From: Dechloromonas sp. ZY10
Lineage (GTDB): Bacteria > Pseudomonadota > Gammaproteobacteria > Burkholderiales > Rhodocyclaceae
Direction: 5' to 3'
NCBI RefSeq assembly: GCF_041378895.1
Contig: NZ_CP144212.1
Coordinates: 585,001 to 649,000, forward strand
DNA: 64,000 nt
Part shown: positions 1 through 9,152 of the stretch, in pieces
Numbering within the stretch: the stretch's first letter is position 1
Layout: each line of letters begins with the position of its first letter
Notes under the pieces: generated by a model
What the model saw: the letters and a program-made list of their open reading frames with translations, nothing else
What the model was told of the DNA's origin: nothing
The model's database searches: none
Position numbers and translations under genes: made by a program

Positions 1-1012
1 CGATGGCTTGCAGCGGTCGCTGGCCGCTGGCCATCTCCTGCAAGGCGGTAGCCAGTACGCCCAGCGGACGGAGCAAACGGTCAAGTCCGATCAGCAGTCC
101 CACCAGCAGAGGCAGGCTGAGCAGCAGGGCCAGCAGGAGGGCATTCTGGCGCATGTTGTCTACGGCGGCCAGGGCGGTACTGGCAGGCTGTCGAGCCAGC
201 AACGACCAGCCGCTTTGCGGGATATCGACCAGCGCGACCAGTTCCTGCTCTCCCGATTCCAGGCGGACGAGCCGGCTGCCGCGCTGGCCGGCAACGGCAA
301 GATCAACGGCCGGGTCGCTGCCATCGCGCGGCAGGGCGGTCACGCTGTCCTTCTGGTCGGAACTCATCACCCAGAGCCCATGCTTGGCCGAGAGCAATTG
401 ATAACGGGCATCCTTGGCCGGACTGGCGCCAATCAGCGCGTTGAGAAAACCGGGGGCGGTCAGCGGGATGATGCCGGCAACTACGGCGCGGATTTCGCCG
501 TGCCGGGTCAACATGGGAATCGCGATGACCAGAGCGGCTTCGCCGCTGGCCCGGGTGTACAGGGGGCGACTGATGACCGGGCGGCGGCTGGTACGGACCT
601 CGGCGAACCAGTCCCGGTCGGCAAAGCTGCGCGGCCGGCTGGACAGCTTGATCGAGTCGGCCAGGGCGGTTCCGCCATCGGCAGGGATCACCAGCAGGCC
701 GTTGGGAAACAGCGGATGGATGGTGCGCCGCTCATCGATCCAGCCCTGGAGTTGTGCCGGCTGGCTCAGCAGCTCCACCGGCAGGCTGCTGGCAACGCGT
801 TGCAGGCTTTCCAGGCGCAGGCGCAGTTTGCCGTCAATGTCCTTGGCCAGATGGGTTGCGGTGGCCAGTTGCTGCTGCGATAGCTGGGCACGAATTTCAT
901 CGCGCAGCTGTTCGGTGACCAGCAGGGTGATGATGATGATGGTCAATAAAAAAAGCAGCCCGACCAGCCCGCTGATCCGGGCCTTCAGGCTGCTTGCCGG
1001 AAACGGCTTCAT
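1..1012 (-). CDS. Cache-type membrane sensor protein, C-terminus cut off by window edge
   Basis: Open frame running off the left edge; only the first ~337 residues are present. It starts with MKPFPASSLKARISG, followed by a hydrophobic segment (about residues 15-35, with a run of four Ile), an extracytoplasmic region of about 250 residues with the look of a double-Cache ligand-binding domain, a second membrane segment (LLLALLLSLPLLVGLLIG) and the start of a HAMP-like linker (LRPLGVLATALQEMASGQ). The output domain is missing, so it could be a histidine kinase, diguanylate cyclase or chemoreceptor. The ATG lies 9 nt beyond the purD stop, so it is probably the last gene of the dusB-fis-purH-purD transcript. 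The link to purine genes is positional only. Confidence 0.75.
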   Translation of the reverse strand, partial: MKPFPASSLKARISGLVGLLFLLTIIIITLLVTEQLRDEIRAQLSQQQLATATHLAKDIDGKLRLRLESLQRVASSLPVELLSQPAQLQGWIDERRTIHPLFPNGLLVIPADGGTALADSIKLSSRPRSFADRDWFAEVRTSRRPVISRPLYTRASGEAALVIAIPMLTRHGEIRAVVAGIIPLTAPGFLNALIGASPAKDARYQLLSAKHGLWVMSSDQKDSVTALPRDGSDPAVDLAVAGQRGSRLVRLESGEQELVALVDIPQSGWSLLARQPASTALAAVDNMRQNALLLALLLSLPLLVGLLIGLDRLLRPLGVLATALQEMASGQRPLQAI

Positions 1013-1021
1013 GCAGTGACT

Positions 1022-2299
1022 TTACCGGCCAATCGCGCGATAGCCGATGTCCTTGCGGTACTGCAGGCCTTCCCAGGCGATCTGGGCTGCTGCTTCGTAA
1101 GCCCGCTTCTGGGCCAGTTTGACGTTTTCGCCGAGGGCGGTGACACAGAGCACGCGACCGCCGTTGGTGATCACGCAGCCGTCCCGCTCGGCGGTGCCGG
1201 CATGGAAAACGTGACAGTCGTCGCCAAAGCTGTTGCCGGCCGGCAGGCCGCCGATCACGTCGCCTTTTTTCGGAGTTTCCGGGTAGTTGGCGGCGGCGAG
1301 GACCACGCCGAGTGCGACGCGGCGATCCCATTCGGCTTCGATCTGGTCGAGGGTGCCGGCGATGCCGTGCTCGAGCAGGGTGACGAAGTCGGATTTCAGG
1401 CGCATCAGGATCGGCTGGGTTTCCGGGTCGCCCATGCGGCAGTTGAATTCAAGGGTCTTGACCGAGCCGTCCTTGCCGATCATCAGGCCAGCGTAGAGGA
1501 AGCCGGTGAAGGGGATGCCGTCGGCCAGCATGCCGCGTACGGTCGGCATGATAATCTCGCGCATCGCCTTGGCGTGCACTTCCGGCGTCACGCACGGAGC
1601 CGGGGAGTAGGCACCCATGCCGCCGGTGTTCGGGCCCTGGTCGCCGTCGAAGATGCGCTTGTGGTCCTGGCTGGAGGCCAGGGCGAGGACGTTCTTGCCG
1701 TCGACCATGACGATGAAGCTGGCTTCTTCGCCGTCGAGGAATTCCTCGATCACGACGCGGGCGCCGGCATCGCCGAGCTTGTTGCCGGAGAGCATGTCGT
1801 CGATGGCGGCGTGGGCTTCTTCGAGGCTCATGGCGACGACGACGCCCTTGCCGGCAGCCAGGCCATCGGCCTTGATGACGATCGGGGCGCCCTTGCGGTC
1901 AATGTAGGCGTGCGCCGCGGCGGCGTCTGAGAAGGTCTCGAATTCAGCGGTCGGGATGGCGTGGCGGGCCATGAAGCGCTTGGCGAAATCCTTGGAGGAC
2001 TCGAGCTGGGCGGCTTCCTTGGTCGGGCCGAAGATCTTCAGGCCGCGGGCGCGGAAGACATTGACCACGCCGGCCGCCAGCGGGGCTTCCGGGCCGACCA
2101 GGGTGAGGTGAATCTTGTTCTGCTCGGCGAAATCAGCCAGGGCTTCCGGGTCGGTGATGTTGATGTTTTCCAGCTCGTGCTCGCGCGCCGTGCCGGCGTT
2201 ACCCGGGGCGACGTACACCTTCTGCAGACCGGGGGTTTGGGCCAGCTTCCAGGCCATGGCGTGCTCGCGGCCGCCGGAACCGATAACCAGTAGTTTCAT
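1022..2299 (-). CDS. purD: Phosphoribosylamine--glycine ligase (GAR synthetase)
   Basis: Catalyses ATP-dependent joining of glycine to 5-phosphoribosylamine, step 2 of de novo purine synthesis, in the cytoplasm. The 425-residue product has the family's usual length. It shows the N-terminal nucleotide-binding loop GSGGREHA (residues 7-14), LVGPEAPLAAG, the ATP-grasp segment KADGLAAGKGVVV and the metal-binding region EFNCRMGDPETQ. It lies downstream of purH on the same strand with a 133-nt gap that holds an inverted repeat, and just upstream of the truncated sensor. Start chosen at ATG 2299, MKLLVIGSGG, which puts the glycine-rich loop at the expected place. Confidence 0.97.
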   Translation of the reverse strand: MKLLVIGSGGREHAMAWKLAQTPGLQKVYVAPGNAGTAREHELENINITDPEALADFAEQNKIHLTLVGPEAPLAAGVVNVFRARGLKIFGPTKEAAQLESSKDFAKRFMARHAIPTAEFETFSDAAAAHAYIDRKGAPIVIKADGLAAGKGVVVAMSLEEAHAAIDDMLSGNKLGDAGARVVIEEFLDGEEASFIVMVDGKNVLALASSQDHKRIFDGDQGPNTGGMGAYSPAPCVTPEVHAKAMREIIMPTVRGMLADGIPFTGFLYAGLMIGKDGSVKTLEFNCRMGDPETQPILMRLKSDFVTLLEHGIAGTLDQIEAEWDRRVALGVVLAAANYPETPKKGDVIGGLPAGNSFGDDCHVFHAGTAERDGCVITNGGRVLCVTALGENVKLAQKRAYEAAAQIAWEGLQYRKDIGYRAIGR

Positions 2300-2348
2300 T
2301 AGGCTGTTTCCTTGTCGTTATATCCGGGATGATTGCGCAGCTGGCAAA

Positions 2349-2416
2349 GCCGTGACGCGAAGACAAGCCGAAGGCAGTGCTGTTGCACGGCGAGGCGCAG
2401 TCGACAAAGTCACGGC
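2349..2416. repeat. Inverted repeat in the purH-purD spacer
   Basis: GCCGTGAC at 2349-2356 pairs with GTCACGGC at 2409-2416; both arms are embedded in the direct repeat GGCAAAGCC. The spacer between them is GC-rich. It lies inside the 133-nt gap between the purH stop and the purD start and could fold in the transcript. No T-run follows on the minus strand, so it is not a standard intrinsic terminator. Confidence 0.4.
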
Positions 2417-2432
2417 AAAGCCGGATGCGAAA

Positions 2433-4025
2433 TCAGTGGCGGAAGTGGCGGGTGCCGGTAAACACCATGGCGATGCCATGCTCGTCGGCGGCCGCGATCA
2501 CTTCCTCGTCGCGCATTGAGCCACCCGGCTGGATGACGGCGACGGCACCGGCTTCGGCCAGCACATCGACGCCGTCGCGGAACGGGAAGAAGGCATCCGA
2601 TGCCACGACCGAGCCCTTGAGGCCGAGCCCGGCGTTCTGGGCCTTGATGCAGGCGATCTTGGTCGAATCGACACGGCTCATCTGGCCGGCGCCGACGCCC
2701 AGGGTCATGCCGCCGCCGCAGAAGACGATGGCGTTGGACTTGACGAACTTGGCGACGCGCTCGGCGAAGAGCAGGTCTTCGATCTGCTGGGCGGTCGGCT
2801 GCACCTTGGTCACGACCTTCAGGCCGGAAGCCTGGGCGGTGAAGTCATCAGCGGTTTGCACCAGCAGGCCGCCGCCAACGCGCTTCAATTCCAGCTTGTT
2901 GAGGTCATTGCCCAGCGGCACGACCAGCACGCGCAGGTTGGCCTTGGCGGCCAAGGCGGCCTGGGCTTCAGCGGTGAAGGACGGGGCGATCAGCACTTCG
3001 ACGAAGTGCTTGCGGGCGTTCATGGCCTCGACAACGTCCATGCCGACTTCGCCGTTGAAGGCGATGATGCCGCCGAAGGCGGAGGTGGAGTCGGTCTGGA
3101 AAGCCTTTTCGTAGGCGCCGAGCAGCTTGCCGTCGATGGCGACGCCGCACGGGTTGGCGTGCTTGACGATGACGCAGGCCGGCACGTCGAAGCTCTTGAC
3201 GCATTCCCAGGCGGCATCGGAGTCGGCGATGTTGTTGTAGGACAGTTCCTTGCCCTGCAGCTGGGTGTAGGCGGCGATGCTGCCCGGCAGTGCCACGGTG
3301 TCGCGGTAGAAGGCAGCTTGCTGGTGGGAGTTTTCGCCGTAGCGCAGGATTTCGCTGCGATCGAAAGCCAGTTGCAGCTTGGCCGGGAAGATCGACGGGG
3401 TCGGGGCCGCGTCGGCCGGCTTGGCTTCGGCACCGTCTTCCAGGCCGGTCAGCCAGTTGGCGATCATGCTGTCGTAGCGGGCGGTGTGGGTGAAGGCCTT
3501 CTTGGCCAGGTTGAAGCGGGTCGCCAGTTGCAGCGCGCCACCATTTGCCTGCATTTCGGCGAGCAGCGGGGCGTAGTCTTCGGGATCGGTGACGATGGCC
3601 ACGCCGTTGTAGTTCTTGGCCGAGGAGCGGACCATGGCCGGGCCGCCGATGTCGATGTTCTCGATGGCGTCTTCCAGCGTGACGCCCGCCTTGGCGATGG
3701 TGGCGGCGAACGGGTAGAGGTTCACGCAGACCAGGTCGATGGTCGGGATGCCGTGGGCGTCGATGGTGGCCATGTGCTCGGCCAGGTCGCGACGGGCGAG
3801 GATGCCGCCATGCACCTTCGGGTGCAGGGTCTTGACGCGGCCGTCGAGCATTTCCGGGAAACCGGTGTAGTCGCCGATTTCAGTCACGGTCAACCCGGCG
3901 TCGCGCAACATTTTGGCGGTGCCGCCGGTGGACAGCAGCTTGACGCCCTGGGCGGCGAGGCCTTGGGCGAATTCGAGAACGCCCGTCTTGTCGGAGACGG
4001 AAATCAGCGCTTGTTTGATGGACAT
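2433..4025 (-). CDS. purH: Bifunctional AICAR transformylase / IMP cyclohydrolase
   Basis: Performs the last two steps of purine synthesis: formyl transfer to AICAR, then ring closure to IMP. The 530-residue protein has an N-terminal MGS-like cyclohydrolase domain (about 1-145; [15 protein letters not shown]) and a C-terminal transformylase domain (about 200-530) with [13 protein letters not shown], the catalytic-type [21 protein letters not shown] and [12 protein letters not shown]. Start at ATG 4025 ([15 protein letters not shown]) matches the family N-terminus. It follows fis by 91 nt. That gap contains the palindrome GCCTCGGCCGAGGC at 4083-4096. The order dusB-fis-purH-purD is common in betaproteobacteria. 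Confidence 0.97.
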   Translation of the reverse strand: MSIKQALISVSDKTGVLEFAQGLAAQGVKLLSTGGTAKMLRDAGLTVTEIGDYTGFPEMLDGRVKTLHPKVHGGILARRDLAEHMATIDAHGIPTIDLVCVNLYPFAATIAKAGVTLEDAIENIDIGGPAMVRSSAKNYNGVAIVTDPEDYAPLLAEMQANGGALQLATRFNLAKKAFTHTARYDSMIANWLTGLEDGAEAKPADAAPTPSIFPAKLQLAFDRSEILRYGENSHQQAAFYRDTVALPGSIAAYTQLQGKELSYNNIADSDAAWECVKSFDVPACVIVKHANPCGVAIDGKLLGAYEKAFQTDSTSAFGGIIAFNGEVGMDVVEAMNARKHFVEVLIAPSFTAEAQAALAAKANLRVLVVPLGNDLNKLELKRVGGGLLVQTADDFTAQASGLKVVTKVQPTAQQIEDLLFAERVAKFVKSNAIVFCGGGMTLGVGAGQMSRVDSTKIACIKAQNAGLGLKGSVVASDAFFPFRDGVDVLAEAGAVAVIQPGGSMRDEEVIAAADEHGIAMVFTGTRHFRH

Positions 4026-4116
4026 GATGATGGTTGAGAGTCGTTAATAATTCGGTGGTGACTGGAGGGAGCGGGTTGCCAAGCCTCGGCCGAGGCCGAG
4101 GGCTGGTGACTCGCGA

Positions 4117-4350
4117 CTACAGCAGTTGGTGTTCGGTCAGCTTCTTGCGCAGGGTGTTGCGGTTGATGCCGAGCATCTCGGCGGCCAGCGTCTGGTTGTT
4201 GCCGGCCTTTTCGAGCACGATTTCGAGCATCGGCCGTTCGATGCTCTTGAGCACCATTTCGTAGATCGCGCACGGCTTTTCGCCGTCCAGGTCGCGGAAA
4301 TACTGTTCCAGCGCCCCCTGGACGCAGGCAGAAATGTCTTGTTGGCTCAT
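4117..4350 (-). CDS. fis: Fis-family DNA-binding protein
   Basis: A 77-residue protein ending in the Fis helix-turn-helix (GNNQTLAAEMLGINRNTLRKK), with the N-terminal dimerisation segment before it. Fis-type proteins are abundant nucleoid and regulatory proteins, and shorter versions like this one are typical outside Enterobacteria. The start ATG (MSQQDISACVQG) overlaps the dusB stop as ATGA, the classic dusB-fis arrangement, implying translational coupling. A longer in-frame reading upstream is only the dusB shadow. Confidence 0.93.
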   Translation of the reverse strand: MSQQDISACVQGALEQYFRDLDGEKPCAIYEMVLKSIERPMLEIVLEKAGNNQTLAAEMLGINRNTLRKKLTEHQLL

Positions 4351-5378
4351 GCTGCCAACCCCTCCTCTGGATTTTGTTTGTGTTCTTCGTACTGCAGGTG
4401 CTCGTGCTCTTCCGCGTAGCGCAGGAAGAAATCGTCGACCGCGCCGCGTTGCAGCTCGACCGTCGGCAGTGTGTTCATGATTTTGCGGAAGGCCGCCGAG
4501 CCGATCAGGCCCTTGGTGTACCAGCTGATGTGCTTGCGTGCGACCTTGACCCCGGTTTCCAGCCCGTAAAAGGCGTAGAGGTCTTCGAGATGAGCAAGCA
4601 GGATGGCGTGGATTTCGCCGACTGGCGCCGGCGGCAGCTTCTCGCCGGTTTTCAGGTAGTGCTCGATCTCGCGGAACAGCCACGGCCGGCCCTGCGCAGC
4701 GCGGCCGATCATCAGGCCGTCGGCGCCGGTTTTTTCGAGCACCAGTTTGGCCTTCTCCGGCGTGGTGATGTCGCCGTTGGCGATCACCGGAATATTCACC
4801 AGCGTCTTGACGTAGGCGATGGTCTCGTACTCGGCTTCGCCGGTGTATTGCTGGCAGCGCGTGCGGCCATGAATGGCGACGGCGCGGATGCCGGCATTTT
4901 CGGCGATGCGGGCGATGTTCGGAGCGTTGCGGTTGGCCAGATTCCACCCGGTGCGGAATTTCAGCGTTACCGGGGTGTCGGGCACGGCGGCGACCACGGC
5001 ATCGAGGATTTCGCCGACCAGCTGTTCGTTCTGCATCAGCGCCGAGCCGGCCATCACATTGCAGACCTTCTTGGCCGGGCAGCCCATGTTGATGTCGATG
5101 ATCTGGGCGCCGTTGTCGACATTGTGTTTCGCCGCTTCGGCCATCATCTTCGGGTCAGCACCCGCGATCTGCACCGAGATCGGCTCGACTTCGCCTTCGT
5201 GGTTGGCGCGGCGCAAGGTTTTGGCGCTGCCGTAGAGCAGCGAATTGGAGGTCACCATTTCGGACACGGCGAGGCCCGCGCCGAGCTTTTTGCAGAGTTG
5301 CCGGAAAGGGCGGTCGGTCACTCCAGCCATCGGAGCGACGAAAAGATTGTTGCGGAGCTGAAAACCGGCAAATTCCAT
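4347..5378 (-). CDS. dusB: tRNA-dihydrouridine synthase B
   Basis: Flavoenzyme that reduces specific uridines in tRNA to dihydrouridine. The N-terminus is MEFAGFQLRNNLFVAPMAGVT, followed by DRPFRQLC; the catalytic cysteine lies in INMGCPAKKVC and a TIM-barrel phosphate-binding end GADGLMIGRAAQGRPW is visible. It is 343 residues when started at ATG 5378. The frame is open 40 codons further, but that extension crosses a terminator-like hairpin and has no family similarity. There is no clear Shine-Dalgarno before this ATG. Overlaps fis by 4 nt. Confidence 0.93.
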   Translation of the reverse strand: MEFAGFQLRNNLFVAPMAGVTDRPFRQLCKKLGAGLAVSEMVTSNSLLYGSAKTLRRANHEGEVEPISVQIAGADPKMMAEAAKHNVDNGAQIIDINMGCPAKKVCNVMAGSALMQNEQLVGEILDAVVAAVPDTPVTLKFRTGWNLANRNAPNIARIAENAGIRAVAIHGRTRCQQYTGEAEYETIAYVKTLVNIPVIANGDITTPEKAKLVLEKTGADGLMIGRAAQGRPWLFREIEHYLKTGEKLPPAPVGEIHAILLAHLEDLYAFYGLETGVKVARKHISWYTKGLIGSAAFRKIMNTLPTVELQRGAVDDFFLRYAEEHEHLQYEEHKQNPEEGLAA

Positions 5379-5391
5379 GTAAAAGCAGAGA

Positions 5392-5424
5392 GATGAAAAA
5401 AGAAAAGACAGCTTTGCAGCTGTC
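5392..5424 (-). terminator. Terminator-like hairpin in the dusB leader
   Basis: Read on the minus strand, a perfect 7-bp stem GACAGCT / AGCTGTC with a 4-nt loop (5407-5424) is followed by a T-rich tract (5391-5406). The T-tract ends only about 12 nt before the dusB ATG, leaving no room for a promoter between hairpin and gene. It either ends the upstream hpt transcript or attenuates dusB-fis. Confidence 0.65.
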
Positions 5425-5537
5425 GGCGGCGGCGCGGCCAAGGGCAGGATTTTACCGCAAAAGCCGCTTAAAAAATAGTCAAGCGACGGCTGCCGCAAGG
5501 CTCGCCGTCGCTTTCGCCGCTGTGGCGGCCGGGCTGG

Positions 5538-6098
5538 TCAATGCCCCTTGAGTGCGTAAATGCCGGGAGCGTTGCGCCAGTAGCCCTTATAGTCCATGCC
5601 GCAGCCAAAAAGGAAACGGTCGGGGATGTCGAGGCCGGAAAAATCGGCACGCATGCCGGGAACCGCCTTGCGCTCGTGATCCTTGTGCACCAGCACGGCG
5701 GTTTGTACGCTGGCAGCCCCCTGGTCGCGCAGGTACTGGCAGATCGCGGTCAGGGTGTGACCTTCGTCGAGGATGTCGTCGATCACCAGCACGGTGCGGC
5801 CCTTGAGTTCCTGGGTCGGGCGCACGCGCCAGTCGAGCAGGCTGTTGCCGGACAGTTGATGACCGTAGCGGCTGGCATGCAGGTAGGCCGTTTCGAGCGG
5901 AAAGTTGAGGCGGGCGAGCAGGCGGCCGGCGATGATCAGGCCGCCGTTCATCACGGTGTACACCAGCGGGTTGCTGTCGGCCAGGCGAGCGGTGATCTCG
6001 GCTGCCATCCGGTCGAGCGCAGCGTCGACCTGTTCCGGGGTGGCAAGGCAGTCGGCCTCGGCCATCGCACGCTTGATTTCATTCATCTCGCTGGTCAT
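5538..6098 (-). CDS. hpt: Hypoxanthine-guanine phosphoribosyltransferase
   Basis: Purine salvage enzyme transferring phosphoribose from PRPP to hypoxanthine or guanine. The PRPP-binding signature VLVIDDILDEGHT is clear, and the C-terminal YWRNAPGIYALK fits the betaproteobacterial form. The start is set at ATG 6098 (MTSEMNEIKRAM) because AAGGA lies 7 nt upstream; a TTG 15 nt earlier lacks this. It begins 1 nt after the apt stop, so the two are almost certainly co-translated. Substrate preference among 6-oxopurines cannot be read from sequence. Confidence 0.88.
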   Translation of the reverse strand: MTSEMNEIKRAMAEADCLATPEQVDAALDRMAAEITARLADSNPLVYTVMNGGLIIAGRLLARLNFPLETAYLHASRYGHQLSGNSLLDWRVRPTQELKGRTVLVIDDILDEGHTLTAICQYLRDQGAASVQTAVLVHKDHERKAVPGMRADFSGLDIPDRFLFGCGMDYKGYWRNAPGIYALKGH

Positions 6099-6099
6099 T

Positions 6100-6654
6100 T
6101 CAATGTCCTTCAAATTCGCAAACGGTGAAGACGGGCAACCCCGCTGTCTTGAGCAGGGCCGAGCCGCCGAGTTCGGGCAGGTCGACGATGGCAGCGGCTT
6201 CGACGATTTCGCCGCCGAGGCGCTGGATCAACCGGGCGCCAGCCATCATCGTACCGCCGGTGGCGATCAGGTCGTCAAGCAGCAGCACGCGCTGGCCGGG
6301 GTGGATTGCGTCGGTATGGATTTCGACGGTGGCATTGCCGTATTCGAGCTCATATTCCTCGCAGACCGTGGTGAACGGCAGTTTGCCTTTCTTGCGCACC
6401 GGCACGAAGCCCTTGTTCAGCTGGTGGGCGACGACGGCACCGAGGATGAAGCCGCGGGCATCGATGCCCGCGACGACATCGATGCGTTCTTCCATGTAGC
6501 GCAGGACGAAGGCGTCCACCAGCACGCGGAAGGCGCGTGGGTCTTGCAGGACCGGGGTGATGTCGCGGAACTGGACGCCGGCTTGCGGCCAGTCCGGAAC
6601 GGTACGGATGCGGGCTTTCAGGTAGCCGGTATCGGGCAAGGGGGCCTTATTCAC
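6100..6654 (-). CDS. apt: Adenine phosphoribosyltransferase
   Basis: Salvages adenine to AMP using PRPP. Typical 184-residue type I PRTase: [18 protein letters not shown] near the N-terminus, the [11 protein letters not shown] loop and the PRPP motif [14 protein letters not shown]. The start is a GTG ([12 protein letters not shown]) with GAGG six nt upstream; that GAGG overlaps the stop codon of the upstream permease. The bases at the start (TTGACCGTG) match half of the window's dispersed palindrome, perhaps by chance. The open frame continues upstream, but only as a shadow of the permease. Confidence 0.92.
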   Translation of the reverse strand: MNKAPLPDTGYLKARIRTVPDWPQAGVQFRDITPVLQDPRAFRVLVDAFVLRYMEERIDVVAGIDARGFILGAVVAHQLNKGFVPVRKKGKLPFTTVCEEYELEYGNATVEIHTDAIHPGQRVLLLDDLIATGGTMMAGARLIQRLGGEIVEAAAIVDLPELGGSALLKTAGLPVFTVCEFEGH

Positions 6655-6662
6655 GGTCAACC

Positions 6663-7952
6663 TCAGAGCAGGGCAAATTTGGCGACGAAGGCGGCAGCAA
6701 TGATCGCGACGGTAGGCGATACATCGCGGGCGTGGCCGGCCAGCACCTTGATCGCGACGTAGGAAATGAAGCCGAAGGAAATCCCGTGCGCGATCGAGAA
6801 AGTGAACGGGATGGTGATGGCGGTGACGACAGCCGGCGTGGCTTCGGTCAGGTCGTCCCATTCGATTTCGGCTAGGCCGCGCGACATCAGGATCGCGACG
6901 TAGCACAGCGCTGGCGCCGTGGCGTAGGCCGGGACGGTGCCGGCGAGCGGGGCGAAGACGATGCAGCAGAGGAAGAGCAGGGCCACCACCAGTGCGGTCA
7001 GGCCGGTGCGGCCGCCGGCGGCGGTGCCGGCTGCCGATTCGATGTAGGCGGTGGTCGACGAGGTGCCGAGCACGGCACCGGCGCTGATCGCGACCGAGTC
7101 GGCGAGCAGGGCTTTTTTCAGGCGCGGCAGCTTGCCGTCCTTATCGAGCAGCCCGGCGCGGTGGCAGACACCGACCAAGGTGCCGGAGGCGTCGAAGAGT
7201 TCGACCATGAAGAAGGTCAGCACCACCGCCAGCAGCCCGGCATTCAAGGCGCCGGCCAGATCCAGCTGCATGAAGGTCGGCGCCAGCGACGGCGGGGTGG
7301 CGACGATGCCCTTGAATTCAACCAGGCCGAGTGCGACCGAGGCGCCGGTCACCGACAGAATGGCGATGATGATCGCGCCCGGCACCTTGCGGTACTCCAG
7401 CGCGGCGATCAGCATGAAGCCGGCGGCAGCGAGCAGCGGGCCCGGGCTGCGGATATCGCCGAGGGTGAGCAGGGTGGCCGGGTGGGCGGTGATCAGGCCG
7501 GCGTTCTTGAGCCCGATGATCGCCAGGAAGAGGCCGATGCCGGCCGAAATCGAATATTTGAGCGAGGTCGGAATGGCGTTGACGATCCACTCGCGGACCT
7601 TGAACAGGCTGAGCAGGATGAACAGGATGCCGGAAATCAGTACTGCGCCGAGGGCGGCCTGCCAGGTGTAGCCCATGCCCTGGACGACGGTGAACGCGAA
7701 GTAGGCGTTGAGTCCCATTGCCGGCGCCAGCGCCACCGGGTAGTTGGCATAGAGTCCCATGATCGCGGTGCCGATCGCGGCAGCGAGACAGGTGGCGACG
7801 AACACGGCGTCGCGCGGCATGCCGGCGGCCGAGAGGATGTCCGGGTTGACGAAGACGATGTAGGCCATCGTCAGGAAGGTGGTCAGGCCGGCGAGGATTT
7901 CGGTACGGACCGTGGTGCCGTGGGCCTGCAGCTGGAAAAACCGTTCGAGCAT
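6663..7952 (-). CDS. NCS2-family purine permease (AzgA/GhxP type)
   Basis: A 429-residue polytopic inner-membrane protein. The N-terminal signature [21 protein letters not shown] and [11 protein letters not shown] are typical of the adenine/guanine/hypoxanthine branch of the nucleobase-cation symporters. Start ATG 7952 ([12 protein letters not shown]) has GGGAG about 7 nt upstream; the longer open frame to 8093 runs into an intergenic palindrome copy and is rejected. First gene of permease-apt-hpt, so it probably imports bases used by the two PRTases downstream. Which base it carries is not decidable here. Confidence 0.9.
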   Translation of the reverse strand: MLERFFQLQAHGTTVRTEILAGLTTFLTMAYIVFVNPDILSAAGMPRDAVFVATCLAAAIGTAIMGLYANYPVALAPAMGLNAYFAFTVVQGMGYTWQAALGAVLISGILFILLSLFKVREWIVNAIPTSLKYSISAGIGLFLAIIGLKNAGLITAHPATLLTLGDIRSPGPLLAAAGFMLIAALEYRKVPGAIIIAILSVTGASVALGLVEFKGIVATPPSLAPTFMQLDLAGALNAGLLAVVLTFFMVELFDASGTLVGVCHRAGLLDKDGKLPRLKKALLADSVAISAGAVLGTSSTTAYIESAAGTAAGGRTGLTALVVALLFLCCIVFAPLAGTVPAYATAPALCYVAILMSRGLAEIEWDDLTEATPAVVTAITIPFTFSIAHGISFGFISYVAIKVLAGHARDVSPTVAIIAAAFVAKFALL

Positions 7953-8048
7953 GCTCTGCTCCCGGAAAAAGCGGGGCATCCTACGGTGCTGGGGGTGCGG
8001 CTGGCTATTGTGGTAAACACTAATAAAAAGCGGTTTTGGGGCTTTTTT

Positions 8049-8062
8049 GCGGTCGACCGTGG
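8049..8062. repeat. Dispersed palindrome copy (exact core)
   Basis: Exact core CGGTCGACCG at 8050-8059 with GTGG following, in the spacer between the menA stop and the permease start. Read as protein it gives TVDRKK, which artificially extends the permease frame. Confidence 0.85.
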
Positions 8063-8079
8063 TTAAGTGCAAAAACCGT

Positions 8080-8964
8080 TCAGTGGCCGGCAAGCAGCAG
8101 CCCGGCGGTCAGCAGCAGCGAGAACAGCAGTTGCAGGGCGGCCGTCTGGGCCAGGATGGCGTTGAATACCGGCCCCGGCGTTTCGCGCGCGAAGCGCTGC
8201 GCCAGGCGCCGGGCCAGCGGCGCCGAGAGCAGTGGCAGCAGCAGCGTCGGGCCGAGGTGCCAGGCCAGCGGCGCCAGGCAGAGGTAAGCGGCGAGCAGTT
8301 GCAGCGCGTAGATCCGTTGCATCGCCGGGCGGCCGATCCGGACCGCCAGCGTGTTCTTGCCGTTTTTCGCGTCGCCGTCGCGGTCGCGGTAATTGTTGAC
8401 GCTGATCACCGCCGCCGCCAGCAGGCCGACCGGCAGCGCCAGCAGCAAGGCCAGCGGCGTCAGGCTCAGGGTTTGCAGGTAATAGCTGCCGCCGACCGCG
8501 ACCAGGCCAAAGAAAAGCAGCACGAAGACCTCGCCGAGCGGGCCGTAGGCAATCGGCTTTGGGCCGCCGGTATAGGCCCAGCCGGCGGCCAGCGAGGCCA
8601 GACCGATGGCAACGATGGGCCAGCCGCCGTGCCAGACCAGATAGATGCCGCAGGCGAAAGCCAGTGCAAAGCACAGCCAGGCGCCACGGGCGACCGCCTT
8701 CGGACTCAGCCAGCCTTCGGCGGTGGCGCGGCGGGGGCCGATCCGCTCCGGCGTATCGGTGCCGCGCAGGAAATCGCCGACGTCGTTGAACAGATTGGTC
8801 CCGATCTGGATGAAGGCGGCACCGAGCGCGGCCGCCAGCAGCGGTAGCCACAGCAAGGCGCCCTGCTGTTGCCAGGCCAGCGCGCTGCCGACCAGCACCG
8901 GCGACAGCGAGACCGGCAGGGTTTTCGGGCGGCAGGCGAGCAGCCAAGCGTGCAAGGGTGTCAT
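8080..8964 (-). CDS. menA: 1,4-dihydroxy-2-naphthoate polyprenyltransferase-like (MenA, UbiA superfamily)
   Basis: Predicted 294-residue membrane prenyltransferase. The two Asp-rich motifs are visible: QIGTNLFNDVGDFLRGTD and SVNNYRDRDGDAKNGKNTLAV. The second, with its NN-RD--D-K-GK-TLAV pattern, is characteristic of MenA rather than UbiA. It would attach a polyprenyl chain to the naphthoate head group in menaquinone synthesis. Start at ATG 8964 (MTPLHAWLLACRPKTLP). It stands apart from other quinone genes, although ubiH is 700 nt away. No other men gene is in the window, so a different aromatic acceptor is possible. Confidence 0.8.
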   Translation of the reverse strand: MTPLHAWLLACRPKTLPVSLSPVLVGSALAWQQQGALLWLPLLAAALGAAFIQIGTNLFNDVGDFLRGTDTPERIGPRRATAEGWLSPKAVARGAWLCFALAFACGIYLVWHGGWPIVAIGLASLAAGWAYTGGPKPIAYGPLGEVFVLLFFGLVAVGGSYYLQTLSLTPLALLLALPVGLLAAAVISVNNYRDRDGDAKNGKNTLAVRIGRPAMQRIYALQLLAAYLCLAPLAWHLGPTLLLPLLSAPLARRLAQRFARETPGPVFNAILAQTAALQLLFSLLLTAGLLLAGH

Positions 8965-9152
8965 GCGAAGAAATCGGGGGCGGGGCGAAAAGCGGCAATG
9001 ATAGCGGGGAAGTCCGGGGTCGGCTGCGCCCATCCGTGTTTCGCCGGGGGCGGCGAAAGGTCACGGTGCGGTAAACAAGCGGTCATCCGGCTCCGGTAGG
9101 GTGTGCGCTTTCCCGTTTTTGTGGAGGCGCCGCGTGGCGCCTTGCCGATCCG

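Noticed and set aside
7953..8093. N-terminal extension of the purine permease
   Set aside because: Encoded partly by a palindrome copy; a strong ribosome site precedes ATG 7952.
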